Positions 27,995 through 37,181 of a stretch of DNA of 64,000 bases are shown here, piece after piece (the first letter of the stretch is position 1; the number at the start of each line of letters is the position of its first letter). This DNA is from CALRQJ02 sp943370285 (lineage in GTDB: Bacteria; Bacteroidota; Bacteroidia; Chitinophagales; Chitinophagaceae). The notes beneath the pieces are model-generated. The model made no database searches, was not told the origin of the DNA, and was given only the letters and a program-made list of their open reading frames with translations. The position numbers and the translations under genes were made by a program. The DNA is taken from the NCBI GenBank assembly GCA_943370285.1, contig CALRQJ020000005.1, positions 124,001 to 188,000 of the forward strand, in the 5' to 3' direction.

Positions 27995-28683
27995 TTATGG
28001 AAGATAATGATTTAAAAAATATTTGGAATACTTACGAAAGAGAAATTGCTAACGCAAAACTGTTAAACATGCAATCTTGGAGTTTAAATGTACAATGGTT
28101 CGAACAAATGCAACAACAGAAAGCCGCTAAAAAACTAAGTAGTTTAAAAAGTATAAAATGGATAGCCGTTATTTTAGGAATAAGCTGGACTTTATTTTTA
28201 GCCTTTCTAATTATAAACAGTTTGGAATGGAGTAAAATTTTCTTTTTGTCATCGGCAATACCAATTATGTTATGTACAGCAATTGCGGTAGTTGTTTACA
28301 TTAAACATATTGTATTGATAAATGATGTTAATAATAGTGAAACACTTATATCAACCCAAGAGAAATTAACACAACTACAATCCTCTACTTTACAAATTAC
28401 AAGAGTGCTTTTTTTACAAATGCCTTTCTATTGCTTTTGGTTTGTAACTCCACAAATGATTGCATCATCTCCCTTAGGCTTTTGGGGAGTTACATTCCCA
28501 ATTACCCTAGTATTTACTTGGCTATCACTTTGGTTATATAGGAATATTAAGCTAGAGAATGTAAATAAAAAGTGGTTTAAAACATTATTCAATTCACCTG
28601 AATGGACATCCATTATAAAAGCAAAATCCTTTATGGATGATGTTGAACAATTTAAAAAAGACAATGCTTTTGTTGTACAATAA
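27991..28683 (+). CDS. Membrane protein paired with the ECF sigma factor (putative anti-sigma)
   Basis: 230 residues, not a recognised family. A soluble N-terminal segment of about 50 residues (DLKNIWNTYEREIANAKLLN) precedes four predicted membrane helices in two hairpins (about 53-75, 80-105, 135-155, 165-185) and a basic C-terminal tail. The 4-bp overlap with the sigma gene suggests a regulatory partner; there is no zinc-finger HxxxCxxC motif. Translation may start at the second Met (27997). Confidence 0.7.
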   Translation: MIMEDNDLKNIWNTYEREIANAKLLNMQSWSLNVQWFEQMQQQKAAKKLSSLKSIKWIAVILGISWTLFLAFLIINSLEWSKIFFLSSAIPIMLCTAIAVVVYIKHIVLINDVNNSETLISTQEKLTQLQSSTLQITRVLFLQMPFYCFWFVTPQMIASSPLGFWGVTFPITLVFTWLSLWLYRNIKLENVNKKWFKTLFNSPEWTSIIKAKSFMDDVEQFKKDNAFVVQ

Positions 28684-28713
28684 TCAGCTGTATAATTGAT
28701 TCAATTGAATATA

Positions 28714-28926
28714 TTACCCATTATGCTGATGAATTTCAAGCACTGTTTTATCCATCCTTGGAGTATTCTCTAAAGAAAAGTTATAAGCAATTGCAATCAA
28801 CCTATTGGCAATTTTTAATCTTTCTTTCAATGTATGATTCTGAAAACGACTGATAGCTGCATCACCATCTTCAAAGCTTAATGTAGCAAAAGCGATTCGG
28901 TCGAGTATAAATTCATTTGCTTGAAG
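28714..28926 (-). pseudogene. Possible gene remnant without a start codon
   Basis: A 71-codon frame with protein-like composition (AFATLSFEDGDAAISRF, then LKERLKIANRLIAIAYNF) ends at TAA 28714-28716. It is closed upstream by TAG at 28927-28929 and another TAG further up, and has no usable ATG until late. It may be the 3' end of a decayed gene. I do not recognise the family. Confidence 0.3.
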
Positions 28927-28962
28927 CTAGTCATTGGTCTAAAAGAATAATGCTTTTTTTAC

Positions 28963-31023
28963 TCACTTCATACTCAGCAATTCCTTTTCAAGTGCAAACA
29001 TTTGATCCCTTAATCTCGCTGCTTCCATAAAATCCATATCCCTTGCAGCTTTTTCCATTTGCTTTTTAGTCTGTGCTATGGCTTTCTCCATTTGCGGAAT
29101 GGTTTTGCCGGCGTCTTTCTTACTGACATAGCCTTCCCCATCTTCTGCAGCTATATGTAACAAACTCTCCTCAGCAGGAATAGCATAAGGTTTCTTCTCA
29201 TCAAATCCTTTAATATCTAGCACACTTGTTTGCTTCATTACTTGGTCAATCGATTTTTTAATCGTCTTTGGTACAATACCATGTAAAGTATTATAAGCTA
29301 CTTGTTTTTCTCTGCGTCGGTTGGTTTCATCAATCGTACGCTGCATGCTTTCGGTCATTTTATCCGCATAAAAAATAACCAAGCCATTTACATTTCTTGC
29401 AGCACGGCCGGCGGTTTGGGTCAAACTTCTTTCGTTACGTAAAAAACCTTCTTTATCGGCATCTAAAATAGCAACCAATGAAACTTCTGGCAAATCTAAT
29501 CCTTCTCTCAATAAATTTACACCCACCAAAACATCAATATCACCCAAACGCAACTGACGTAAAATTTCTACTCTCTCCAAAGCATCAACATCACTATGTA
29601 CATACCTGCTTTTGATGTTGATTCTGCCCAAGTACTTATCCATTTCTTCCGCCATGCGTTTGGTTAAGGTGGTAACCAAAACTCGATCGCCTTGTTGTAC
29701 TCGTTTATCAATTTCATCAAGCAAATCATCTATCTGATTTACACTCGGTCTTACTTCTATGGGTGGTTCTAATAAACCGGTTGGTCTTACTACTTGTTCT
29801 ACTACAACCCCACCACATTTTTCTAACTCATAATCGCCGGGAGTTGCACTTACAAAAACAGTCTGACCAATCATACCTTCAAACTCATGAAAATTGAGTG
29901 GCCGATTATCCAATGCTGATGGTAAACGAAAACCATAATCTACCAAGGTTAATTTACGACTTCTATCACCGCCATACATACCCGATACTTGCGGAATCGT
30001 TTGGTGACTTTCATCTATCACACATAAAAAATCTTTCGGAAAATAATCCAATAAACAGAAAGGTCTAGTACCCGGCGTTCTTCTATCAAAAAATCTAGAA
30101 TAGTTTTCAATGCCGTTGCAATAGCCTAATTCTCTGATCATTTCTAAATCATATTCCACTCGTTCTTTAATGCGCTGGGCTTCAATAAATTTACCGGTAC
30201 TTTTGAAATACTCCACCTGCGCCATCATTTCATCCTGAATTTCATTCATCACTTCTTGCATAATATCCTTAGGTGCCAAATACAAGTTGGCAGGAAAAAT
30301 GGCTGCATTTTCAAGTGTTGCAATTCGTTTACTGCTCGATTTTTCGAGACTTTCTATTTCTTCAATTTCATCCCCAAAAAATGTGATGCGATAGCCATAA
30401 TCTACATAAGGTAAATTAATATCAACGGTATCTCCTTTTACCCTAAACGTACCTCTCCCAAAATCTCCCTGACTGCGATTGTACAAACTGTTTACAAGTG
30501 CATGCAAAAATGCTTGACGGGAAATCACTTGTCCTTTCTGAATTCGAATGATACCATTTTCAAACTCAGTTGGGTTACCCATACCATAAATACAACTCAC
30601 ACTAGCCACAACAATGATATCTCTTCTACCACTCAATAATTCGCTGGTGGCTTGCAATCGTAATTTATCTAACTCCTCATTGATGCTTAAATCTTTTTCT
30701 ATATACGTATCGCTGGTTGGCATATAAGCCTCAGGTTGATAATAATCGTAGTAACTCACAAAATAGCCCACAGCATTATCCGGAAAAAACTGCTTAAATT
30801 CTCCGTACAACTGTGCCACCAAAGTTTTGTTGTGCGTTAATACCAATGTTGGCCTTTGCACATTAGCTATTACATTAGCCATAGTAAAGGTTTTACCGCT
30901 ACCGGTAACGCCTAATAATGTTTGAAAATGATCACCTTCGTTCAACCCGTCTGTCAACTGACGAATGGCTGATGGCTGATCACCACTAGGTTGATAAGGA
31001 GCTTGTAAATGGAACAAAGACAT
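28963..31023 (-). CDS. uvrB: Excinuclease ABC subunit B (UvrB)
   Basis: 686 residues, full length. Walker A GVTGSGKT (Lys44), the beta-hairpin region with YFVSYYDYYQPEAY, VIDESHQT, the helicase C-terminal motifs (GVNLLREGLDLPEVSLVAI; QTAGRAARN) and the C-terminal UVR motif that binds UvrC. It loads onto damaged DNA in nucleotide excision repair. Monocistronic and divergent from the deoxyhypusine-synthase-like gene. Confidence 0.98.
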   Translation of the reverse strand: MSLFHLQAPYQPSGDQPSAIRQLTDGLNEGDHFQTLLGVTGSGKTFTMANVIANVQRPTLVLTHNKTLVAQLYGEFKQFFPDNAVGYFVSYYDYYQPEAYMPTSDTYIEKDLSINEELDKLRLQATSELLSGRRDIIVVASVSCIYGMGNPTEFENGIIRIQKGQVISRQAFLHALVNSLYNRSQGDFGRGTFRVKGDTVDINLPYVDYGYRITFFGDEIEEIESLEKSSSKRIATLENAAIFPANLYLAPKDIMQEVMNEIQDEMMAQVEYFKSTGKFIEAQRIKERVEYDLEMIRELGYCNGIENYSRFFDRRTPGTRPFCLLDYFPKDFLCVIDESHQTIPQVSGMYGGDRSRKLTLVDYGFRLPSALDNRPLNFHEFEGMIGQTVFVSATPGDYELEKCGGVVVEQVVRPTGLLEPPIEVRPSVNQIDDLLDEIDKRVQQGDRVLVTTLTKRMAEEMDKYLGRINIKSRYVHSDVDALERVEILRQLRLGDIDVLVGVNLLREGLDLPEVSLVAILDADKEGFLRNERSLTQTAGRAARNVNGLVIFYADKMTESMQRTIDETNRRREKQVAYNTLHGIVPKTIKKSIDQVMKQTSVLDIKGFDEKKPYAIPAEESLLHIAAEDGEGYVSKKDAGKTIPQMEKAIAQTKKQMEKAARDMDFMEAARLRDQMFALEKELLSMK

Positions 31024-31142
31024 GGATGCAAATTAGTTAATAAGCCCTTGTAGTGGTTGCATTTGATTAAAGATTATGACAGTAAAGACGCTCTTTAATC
31101 CAACCCTGCTATGTTTTAACAGTATAAGTCTTACAATTCATT

Positions 31143-31150
31143 TATTTTTG
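31143..31150 (+). promoter_or_regulatory. Candidate -7 element of the DHS-like gene
   Basis: TATTTTTG matches TAnnTTTG exactly and ends 18 bp before the ATG at 31169. This supports that start over the longer frame beginning at 31076. Confidence 0.4.
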
Positions 31151-31168
31151 CAACCCAAATTTTATACT

Positions 31169-32143
31169 ATGTCTAAAGGACCCGTTTCACAGTTTATACA
31201 ACACCATTACCGCCATTTTAATGCCGCAGCTTTGGTGGATGCAGCCAAAGGCTACGAAAACCATTTGGCTGAAGGTGGTAAAATGATGGTAACCCTTGCC
31301 GGTGCGATGAGTACGGCAGAATTGGGATTAAGCCTTGCCGAAATGATTCGTCAAGATAAAATTGCCATCATCAGTTGTACGGGTGCCAATTTAGAAGAAG
31401 ATGTAATGAACTTAGTAGCACATAGCCATTATAAAAGAGTACCCAACTATCGTGATTTAACACCACAAGACGAATGGGATTTGTTGGAGAACCACTACAA
31501 CCGTGTTACCGATACTTGCATACCCGAGGAAGAAGCTTTCCGTCGTTTACAAAAGCATTTGGTTAAGCAATGGAAAGAAGCTGAAGCCAAGGGAGAACGT
31601 TATTTTCCGCATGAGTTTTTATACAAAACGGTGTTGAGTGGTGAGTTGGAACAGTATTATGAAATTGATCCAAAGAACAGCTGGATTGTAGCTGCCGCTG
31701 AAAAAAATATTCCCATTGTTGTACCCGGCTGGGAAGACAGTACTACCGGTAATATTTTTGCCAGTTATGTAATTAAAGGAGAATTACAAGCTAGCACTGT
31801 AAAAAGTGGTATTGAGTATATGGTTTGGTTAACAGAATGGTACCGTGCTAACAGTAGCGGCAAAGGCGTTGGTTTCTTTCAAATTGGTGGAGGTATTGCC
31901 GGTGATTTTCCTATTTGTGTTGTGCCTATGATGTATCAAGATTTAGAATGGCATGATGTTCCTTTCTGGAGTTATTTCTGCCAAATTTCTGATTCAACTA
32001 CCTCTTATGGTTCTTACTCCGGTGCAGTACCTAACGAAAAAATCACATGGGGTAAGTTAGATATCAATACACCAAAATACATTGTAGAAAGTGATGCTAC
32101 CATTGTAGCACCATTAATTTTTGCTTGGATATTAGGTTGGTAA
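31169..32143 (+). CDS. Deoxyhypusine synthase family protein
   Basis: 324 residues from the ATG at 31169 (a 31-residue upstream extension in the open frame lies before the predicted promoter). The NAD-binding GAMSTAELG segment, FQIGGGIAGDFPI, and the C-terminal EKITWGKLD, which aligns with the catalytic Lys region of eukaryotic deoxyhypusine synthase, are all present. Bacteria have no eIF5A, so the real reaction is probably spermidine- or homospermidine-type chemistry (family knowledge). Followed by a strong terminator. Confidence 0.88.
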   Translation: MSKGPVSQFIQHHYRHFNAAALVDAAKGYENHLAEGGKMMVTLAGAMSTAELGLSLAEMIRQDKIAIISCTGANLEEDVMNLVAHSHYKRVPNYRDLTPQDEWDLLENHYNRVTDTCIPEEEAFRRLQKHLVKQWKEAEAKGERYFPHEFLYKTVLSGELEQYYEIDPKNSWIVAAAEKNIPIVVPGWEDSTTGNIFASYVIKGELQASTVKSGIEYMVWLTEWYRANSSGKGVGFFQIGGGIAGDFPICVVPMMYQDLEWHDVPFWSYFCQISDSTTSYGSYSGAVPNEKITWGKLDINTPKYIVESDATIVAPLIFAWILGW

Positions 32144-32168
32144 TTCAACCAATATTTATATAAAATAC

Positions 32169-32199
32169 AAACCCCGTAGCTGAATCAACTACGGGGTTT
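32169..32199. terminator. Bidirectional intrinsic terminator
   Basis: Perfect 11-bp stem AAACCCCGTAG/CTACGGGGTTT with a 9-base loop between the convergent DHS-like and MBL/rhodanese genes. Confidence 0.85.
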
Positions 32200-32220
32200 C
32201 TTATTAATCAATGTTTCAGT

Positions 32221-33633
32221 TTAATTAAGTGCTGCTACTTCTTTTTCAGTTGGTATTCTTGTTTCTTCTTTGATCTTAGCCCATCCGCCGGCAATATTTC
32301 TCAGGTTGTGAATGCCTTCTTTTTTAAGCATAGAAATGGCAATAACGCTTCTATAACCACCTGCACAATGCACATAGATATTATCTGTATCTTCTAAATT
32401 AGCCATGCTGCCCGGGTCGGTCATATTACCTAATGGAATATTTACCGCATCTTTCACATGACCATCGGCATATTCCGTTTCCTTTCTTACATCTACCACT
32501 ACAATATTGGGGTCAAAAGGCAAATCCATTGCCAATTCATCGGCTTCTACATCAATAATTAAATCTATGGTTTCACCTGCTTTTTGCCAAGCTTCAAAAC
32601 CGCCGGCTAAGTGACCTTGAATTTTATCAAACCCTACCCTTGCTAAGCGTACAATGCTCTCTTTTTCTTTACCCAATTCTGTAACCAACAACATCGGCTT
32701 ATCAAAGGACAACAAACTACCTGCCCATTCTGCAAAACGACCTTCGAGCCCAATAAACAAAGCAGCGGGTACAAATCCGTTGATAAATTGGTTAGCATGA
32801 CGGGTATCTAATACAATTACATCTTCTTGCTGCATGGCAGCTTTAAATGCTTCAGGACTCAAAGCAGTTAAGCCTTTTTGAACCACTGCATCAATACTTT
32901 CGTACCCTTCTTTATTGATTTTTGCATTAATGGGGAAATAGCTTGGCGGTGCTGCTAAACCATCGGTAACTGCTTGAATAAAAGCTTCTTTGCTTTGTGC
33001 TTGCAGTGCATAATTGGTTTGTTTTTCATTACCGATGGTACTATGCGTTGCCGGACCAAGGTTTTTACCACAACTGCTTCCCGGGCCATGTGCCGGATAA
33101 ACAATAGTTTCATCTGCCAAAGGCATAATTTTATTTTGAAGGCTGTCATACATCATACCAGCCAAATCTTCCATAGTAATTTCATCACCTTTCTGAGCTA
33201 AATCTGGTCTGCCCACATCGCCAACAAACAAAGTATCACCGGTAAAAACAGCATGTTCTTTTCCGTTTTCATCGTGTAATAAATAACAAGTGCTTTCTAA
33301 TGTATGGCCGGGAGTATGTAATACGGTGATTGTTAACTTTCCAATCTTAAATTGTTGCTTATCAGTAGCCACGGTAACCGGAAAAGCAGTTTCAGTGTTT
33401 GGTCCATAAACAATTGGAGCACCGGTGGCTTTACTTAAATCTAAATGACCACTTACAAAGTCGGCATGAAAATGCGTTTCAAAAATATATTTGATGGTAG
33501 TTTTTCTTTCGGCGGCCAAAAGCAAGTAATCTTCAATATCTCTCAATGGATCAATAATGGCAGACTCGCCTTCACTTTCAATATAGTAGGCTGCCTCACT
33601 TAGGCAGTTAGTGTACAATTGTTGTATATACAT
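32221..33633 (-). CDS. MBL-fold hydrolase with two rhodanese domains (ETHE1/persulfide dioxygenase-like)
   Basis: 470 residues from the ATG at 33633. The metallo-beta-lactamase domain (1 to about 245) shows THFHADFVSGH, HTPGHTLEST, FTGDTLFVGDVGRPDL and YPAHGPGSSC, as in ETHE1-like persulfide dioxygenases. Two rhodanese domains follow: the first (about 260-355) lacks an active-site Cys, the second (about 370-465) has HCAGGYRS with the catalytic Cys. Probable role in sulfide/persulfide oxidation. It lies downstream of an ArsR regulator but behind a terminator. Confidence 0.9.
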   Translation of the reverse strand: MYIQQLYTNCLSEAAYYIESEGESAIIDPLRDIEDYLLLAAERKTTIKYIFETHFHADFVSGHLDLSKATGAPIVYGPNTETAFPVTVATDKQQFKIGKLTITVLHTPGHTLESTCYLLHDENGKEHAVFTGDTLFVGDVGRPDLAQKGDEITMEDLAGMMYDSLQNKIMPLADETIVYPAHGPGSSCGKNLGPATHSTIGNEKQTNYALQAQSKEAFIQAVTDGLAAPPSYFPINAKINKEGYESIDAVVQKGLTALSPEAFKAAMQQEDVIVLDTRHANQFINGFVPAALFIGLEGRFAEWAGSLLSFDKPMLLVTELGKEKESIVRLARVGFDKIQGHLAGGFEAWQKAGETIDLIIDVEADELAMDLPFDPNIVVVDVRKETEYADGHVKDAVNIPLGNMTDPGSMANLEDTDNIYVHCAGGYRSVIAISMLKKEGIHNLRNIAGGWAKIKEETRIPTEKEVAALN

Positions 33634-33677
33634 ATCATTAAATTGGGGACAAAAATACAAAAGATGGGGGCAAAAGA

Positions 33678-33713
33678 AAACCGCCCCATTATTTTTAACA
33701 ATGAGGCGGTTTG
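33678..33713 (-). terminator. Terminator of the ArsR gene
   Basis: A 13-bp stem with one mismatch, AAACCGCC-x-CATT paired with AATG-x-GGCGGTTT, continues on the minus strand into a T-rich run. It separates the ArsR gene from the MBL/rhodanese gene. Confidence 0.75.
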
Positions 33714-33732
33714 AAATGTTGTTTAACTGCTA

Positions 33733-34074
33733 TTATCCTACAAGCTGTTCAACAAATGTGCTCACTTCAATTACTCTATCGTAGTTAACAGAGTAGAAAA
33801 TGAATTTACCGTCTCTTTGAGTAGAAACGATACCTGCACGACGTAAAATAGCCAAATGCTGAGAAGCTACAGATTGCTCTAAACGCAACTTCACGTAGAT
33901 TTCAGTTACAGTCATTTGTTTTTTGTCGTCAAGCAACTTAACAATTTGCTGTCTCAACTTGTGATTCATCGCTCTTAATACAAGCGCTGCTTTTTTAATG
34001 CGGATGTAATCAACTTTAATTGATTCGCCTGTCTGTCGATTTTTCAGCGTAACGCCGCTAGATTGTGCTGCCAT
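33733..34074 (-). CDS. ArsR-type winged-helix regulator without cysteines
   Basis: 113 residues. The winged-helix core is clear: HKLRQQIVKLLDDKKQMTVTEIYVKLRLEQSVASQHLAILRRAGIV, then GKFIFYSV. There is no cysteine in the protein, so it cannot be a thiol- or Cys-metal-sensing ArsR of the usual kinds, nor a SqrR/BigR-type persulfide sensor. It may be constitutive or respond to another ligand. Monocistronic. Confidence 0.85.
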   Translation of the reverse strand: MAAQSSGVTLKNRQTGESIKVDYIRIKKAALVLRAMNHKLRQQIVKLLDDKKQMTVTEIYVKLRLEQSVASQHLAILRRAGIVSTQRDGKFIFYSVNYDRVIEVSTFVEQLVG

Positions 34075-34183
34075 AAAATGGGATTTTTGGGGGTTTAAAA
34101 AATAATTCTTTGGTATAACAAAAATAAACAGATTATCGACAGCGCATATACAAATCTTTGTAAAAAAGTAAATTTAATGTCAT

Positions 34184-34894
34184 TTAAACCTTTTTGGGGG
34201 GTGAAAAGAACTGTTTTATGTAAAATGGCTGGCTATAAGCAAGGTCAGCGAAGCCATTTTGAGCATACTTTTCTTCAGCAAGCTGAGATAAATGCCCCGC
34301 ATGATGAGAAACATATGACATGTAAACATCATCTTCTTGCTCAATTAATGGAATTATTTTTTGACTACCACTGCCGAAAAGCACTAAAGGTTTATGGTTT
34401 TTAACCCAAGCAGCCGTTGTATTTTCATCTAGTATTAAAGCCTGCGGCTGAATTTTTTCTACTAATTGATTGTCGTATATAGCCGTAAACACTTCCATTC
34501 TTCGGGCATCAATCATAGGAGAAAGAGAATATGATTTTATTTGATTCAAAGGATGGGTATCAGTTGATCTAATGTTATCTACTGCCGCTTTCGCCATTAC
34601 TACCAATGTGTTAACAGTAATAAGTGGTTTATTAATGACATAACACAATCCTTTAGCAGTAGCCATTCCAACCCTTAATCCCGTATAACTTCCCGGACCT
34701 TCTGTCACTGCAATTGCATCGAGTGCCTGCAAACTATACCCGGTTGTTGCTAATAAATGTTGAATAGCAGTATGAACAAATGTAGCATGGTTCTTTTGCT
34801 CTACACTTTGTTCTATTGCCAATACTTTATCATGTTTACTAATACAAACACTGGCAATTTCAGTAGCGGTGTCTATGGAAAGCAGTAGTGCCAA
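34184..34894 (-). CDS. tsaB: tRNA threonylcarbamoyladenosine biosynthesis protein TsaB
   Basis: 236 residues. The ASKHA-fold N-terminal IDTAT strand and VTEGPGSYTGLRVGMATAKGL identify TsaB, the TsaD partner in t6A37 synthesis. Start codon is TTG (34892-34894); no in-frame ATG is near and the first strand MALLLSIDTAT begins exactly there. It follows the acyl-CoA dehydrogenase-like gene by 11 bp. Confidence 0.92.
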   Translation of the reverse strand: MALLLSIDTATEIASVCISKHDKVLAIEQSVEQKNHATFVHTAIQHLLATTGYSLQALDAIAVTEGPGSYTGLRVGMATAKGLCYVINKPLITVNTLVVMAKAAVDNIRSTDTHPLNQIKSYSLSPMIDARRMEVFTAIYDNQLVEKIQPQALILDENTTAAWVKNHKPLVLFGSGSQKIIPLIEQEDDVYMSYVSHHAGHLSQLAEEKYAQNGFADLAYSQPFYIKQFFSPPKKV

Positions 34895-34905
34895 GGCGTT
34901 AAATT

Positions 34906-35511
34906 TTAGTTGATGGATTCAGCTTTTAACAGTGGTGCCGGAGTGTATCGAGTATTTTGAACACTGAGTGCATCGAGTAATTGAACAATGTGTTGCAGTC
35001 CGATTTGTCTGGCCCACTCAAATGGCCCAAAGGGATAATTTGTTCCCAACTTCATAGCAATATCAATATCTGCTTTGGTACTGATATTATCTTCAAGCCC
35101 AAAATAGGCTTCATTTATAATCATTGCAACTACTCTTGCTGCAATCAATCCCGGTTGATCGATTACTGCAATGCTTTGCCAGCCCATTTGTTCGAAAGTG
35201 TTGCCGGCAATGGTTTGATAGTTTTGAGCTGCAGCAAATTCGGTGATTTTACTTTGCAAAAATCCGGGCCATGCATTAATACGAATATAGTTTTCGGGCA
35301 ATTCGCTACAAGTCGTAATTACGGCATTCACAATAACAGAAGCATCTGTAATAGTTGCAAAGGCTGCACCTTCCAGCTCAAAAGTTAAATCCATGTATAC
35401 ATCTGCCGGCAGAATAGTTTTGTCCATCCATTGTATTTCAACCGATGAAGCAAATCCTTTGGCTTGAAGTTGTTGGCGTTGCTGCTCAGTGGCTTTTATC
35501 AGAATAACCAT
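34906..35511 (-). CDS. 3-hydroxyacyl-CoA dehydrogenase C-terminal-domain protein
   Basis: 201 residues. The C-terminal half (about 100-190) is a 3HCDH_C helical domain (GLIAARVVAMIINEAYFGLED, NYPFGPFEWARQIGL). The N-terminal 95 residues do not show the Gly-rich NAD-binding Rossmann loop. It may be a standalone C-domain protein or a degenerate dehydrogenase. Its neighbour tsaB gives no clue; a link to the paa pathway (PaaH) is possible but unsupported. Confidence 0.7.
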   Translation of the reverse strand: MVILIKATEQQRQQLQAKGFASSVEIQWMDKTILPADVYMDLTFELEGAAFATITDASVIVNAVITTCSELPENYIRINAWPGFLQSKITEFAAAQNYQTIAGNTFEQMGWQSIAVIDQPGLIAARVVAMIINEAYFGLEDNISTKADIDIAMKLGTNYPFGPFEWARQIGLQHIVQLLDALSVQNTRYTPAPLLKAESIN

Positions 35512-35608
35512 AATCAGAAAATAAACTACAAATGTAGTAGACTCATTTTAATCGGAGTAGTATAAGTACAACAGCCATATTTGTTCTTACTTTGCAGAAA
35601 ACTATTGT

Positions 35609-35995
35609 ATGCCAAAGCAAATCATTAAAACAGATAAAGCCCCTGCGCCTATTGGGCCCTATAACCAAGCCGTAATTTCGGGTGATTTTATTTTTGTGAG
35701 CGGACAAATCGCCATCGTTCCGGCAACTAATGAATTACTAAGCGGAACTATTAAAGAAGAAGCTCACCAAGTAATGCAGAACCTGAAAGCTATATTAGAC
35801 GAGGCTAAAATAACTTTTGAGCATGTGGTTAAAACCACCATTTTTCTTAGCGACATGAGTTTGTTTGCTGAAGTAAATGAAGTGTACGGCTCTTATTTTT
35901 CAGGCGACTACCCGGCAAGAGAAACTGTTGCGGTAAAAGGTTTACCTAAAGGCGTACATATTGAAATTAGTGTTGTGGCTACAATGAAATTGTAA
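35609..35995 (+). CDS. ridA: RidA family enamine/imine deaminase
   Basis: 128 residues, typical RidA. PAPIGPYNQAV, FVSGQIA, the active-site Arg in ARETVAVKGLPKG and the closing HIEISVVA are all conserved, so the deaminase activity on reactive 2-aminoacrylate-type intermediates is likely intact. Single gene on the plus strand. Confidence 0.95.
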   Translation: MPKQIIKTDKAPAPIGPYNQAVISGDFIFVSGQIAIVPATNELLSGTIKEEAHQVMQNLKAILDEAKITFEHVVKTTIFLSDMSLFAEVNEVYGSYFSGDYPARETVAVKGLPKGVHIEISVVATMKL

Positions 35996-36015
35996 TACAC
36001 CTCAATAAAAAAAGA

Positions 36016-37170
36016 TTATAATTCCATTTCATGAGTGCCATCGCCTAATGCTACTTCAATTACTTCGGCAGTAATGCCAAATTTTTTCTGATAGGCAGAT
36101 AAAATGCTTCCGATTACAGCGGAGGCATTTTCCTTTTTAATTAAGTTGATGGTGCACCCACCAAAGCCACCACCCATCAATCTGGCGCCAACCACTGCAT
36201 TGGTAGCAGCAGCTTGCTCCACTAAGAAATCAAGTTCGGGGCAACTTACGTCGTACAAATTGCTTAAGCCATTATGTGTAGCGTACATCAATTTACCAAA
36301 TGCAGCAATATCGCCTTGTTGCAATAAAGTTTTCGCTTGTTGTGTACGACGCATTTCATCGGTTACATATAAGCAACGTTTGTACACTTCATCACTAAAC
36401 AAGCTTTTATTGGTTTCTATATAACCACTATCAATATCTCTAAATGTATGAATGCTTTCATCTAACTTTTGTATTTCACTTAACCCCTGCCAACATTGCC
36501 TTCGGCGGATGTTATATTCACCCGAAGCCAATGAATGCGATACTTTTGAATTGATTAATACAATAGCAAATTGGGCTAAAGAAAACGGCAAATATTCATG
36601 TTCTAAAGATTTGCAATCGAGTAAAATAACATGGTCTTTTTTTCCCATCAAATTCGCAAACTGATCCATCACACCACATTTTACTTCCGGAAAAGCATGC
36701 TCGGCCTGTTGTGCCATTAATGCCATTGTTGGTTTTAACATGCCCAATTGAAATATATCGTTGATGGCGAATAACAGCCCACACTCAACTGCCGCAGATG
36801 ATGATAGACCGGCACCTTGAGGAAGATTTCCGCCAAACACACAATCAAAACCATTGAATGGTAACCGACTTTTTTGCAGTACATGTAATACGCCAAGGAT
36901 ATAGTTTTTCCAGCCGATACTTTTATTTACCGGACCAACATCTACAGAAAAGCGTTCATTTAAATCTGCACTGATGATGTTGATGGTTTCGGTATAATTA
37001 GGTGCTACTGCAAACCACAATCCCTTGTCTATGGCAGCAGGTAAAACAAACCCATCATTATAGTCTACATGTTCGCCAATAAGGTTGATTCTGCCAGGAG
37101 AAAAATACAAAAAAGGATCAGTCTTAAAATTAGCTGCAAACGTTTTTAAAACCTGAATCTGAGTCGACAT
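36016..37170 (-). CDS. galK: Galactokinase
   Basis: 384 residues, GHMP kinase. PGRINLIGEHVDYNDGFVLPA (galactokinase signature), GAGLSSSAAVE (ATP-binding motif 2) and LMGGGFGGCTINL (motif 3) are intact. Phosphorylates galactose in the Leloir pathway. It lies 11 bp downstream of the aldose epimerase gene, forming a two-gene galactose operon without galT/galE in view. Confidence 0.97.
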   Translation of the reverse strand: MSTQIQVLKTFAANFKTDPFLYFSPGRINLIGEHVDYNDGFVLPAAIDKGLWFAVAPNYTETINIISADLNERFSVDVGPVNKSIGWKNYILGVLHVLQKSRLPFNGFDCVFGGNLPQGAGLSSSAAVECGLLFAINDIFQLGMLKPTMALMAQQAEHAFPEVKCGVMDQFANLMGKKDHVILLDCKSLEHEYLPFSLAQFAIVLINSKVSHSLASGEYNIRRRQCWQGLSEIQKLDESIHTFRDIDSGYIETNKSLFSDEVYKRCLYVTDEMRRTQQAKTLLQQGDIAAFGKLMYATHNGLSNLYDVSCPELDFLVEQAAATNAVVGARLMGGGFGGCTINLIKKENASAVIGSILSAYQKKFGITAEVIEVALGDGTHEMEL

Positions 37171-37181
37171 CCAACAGTAAA

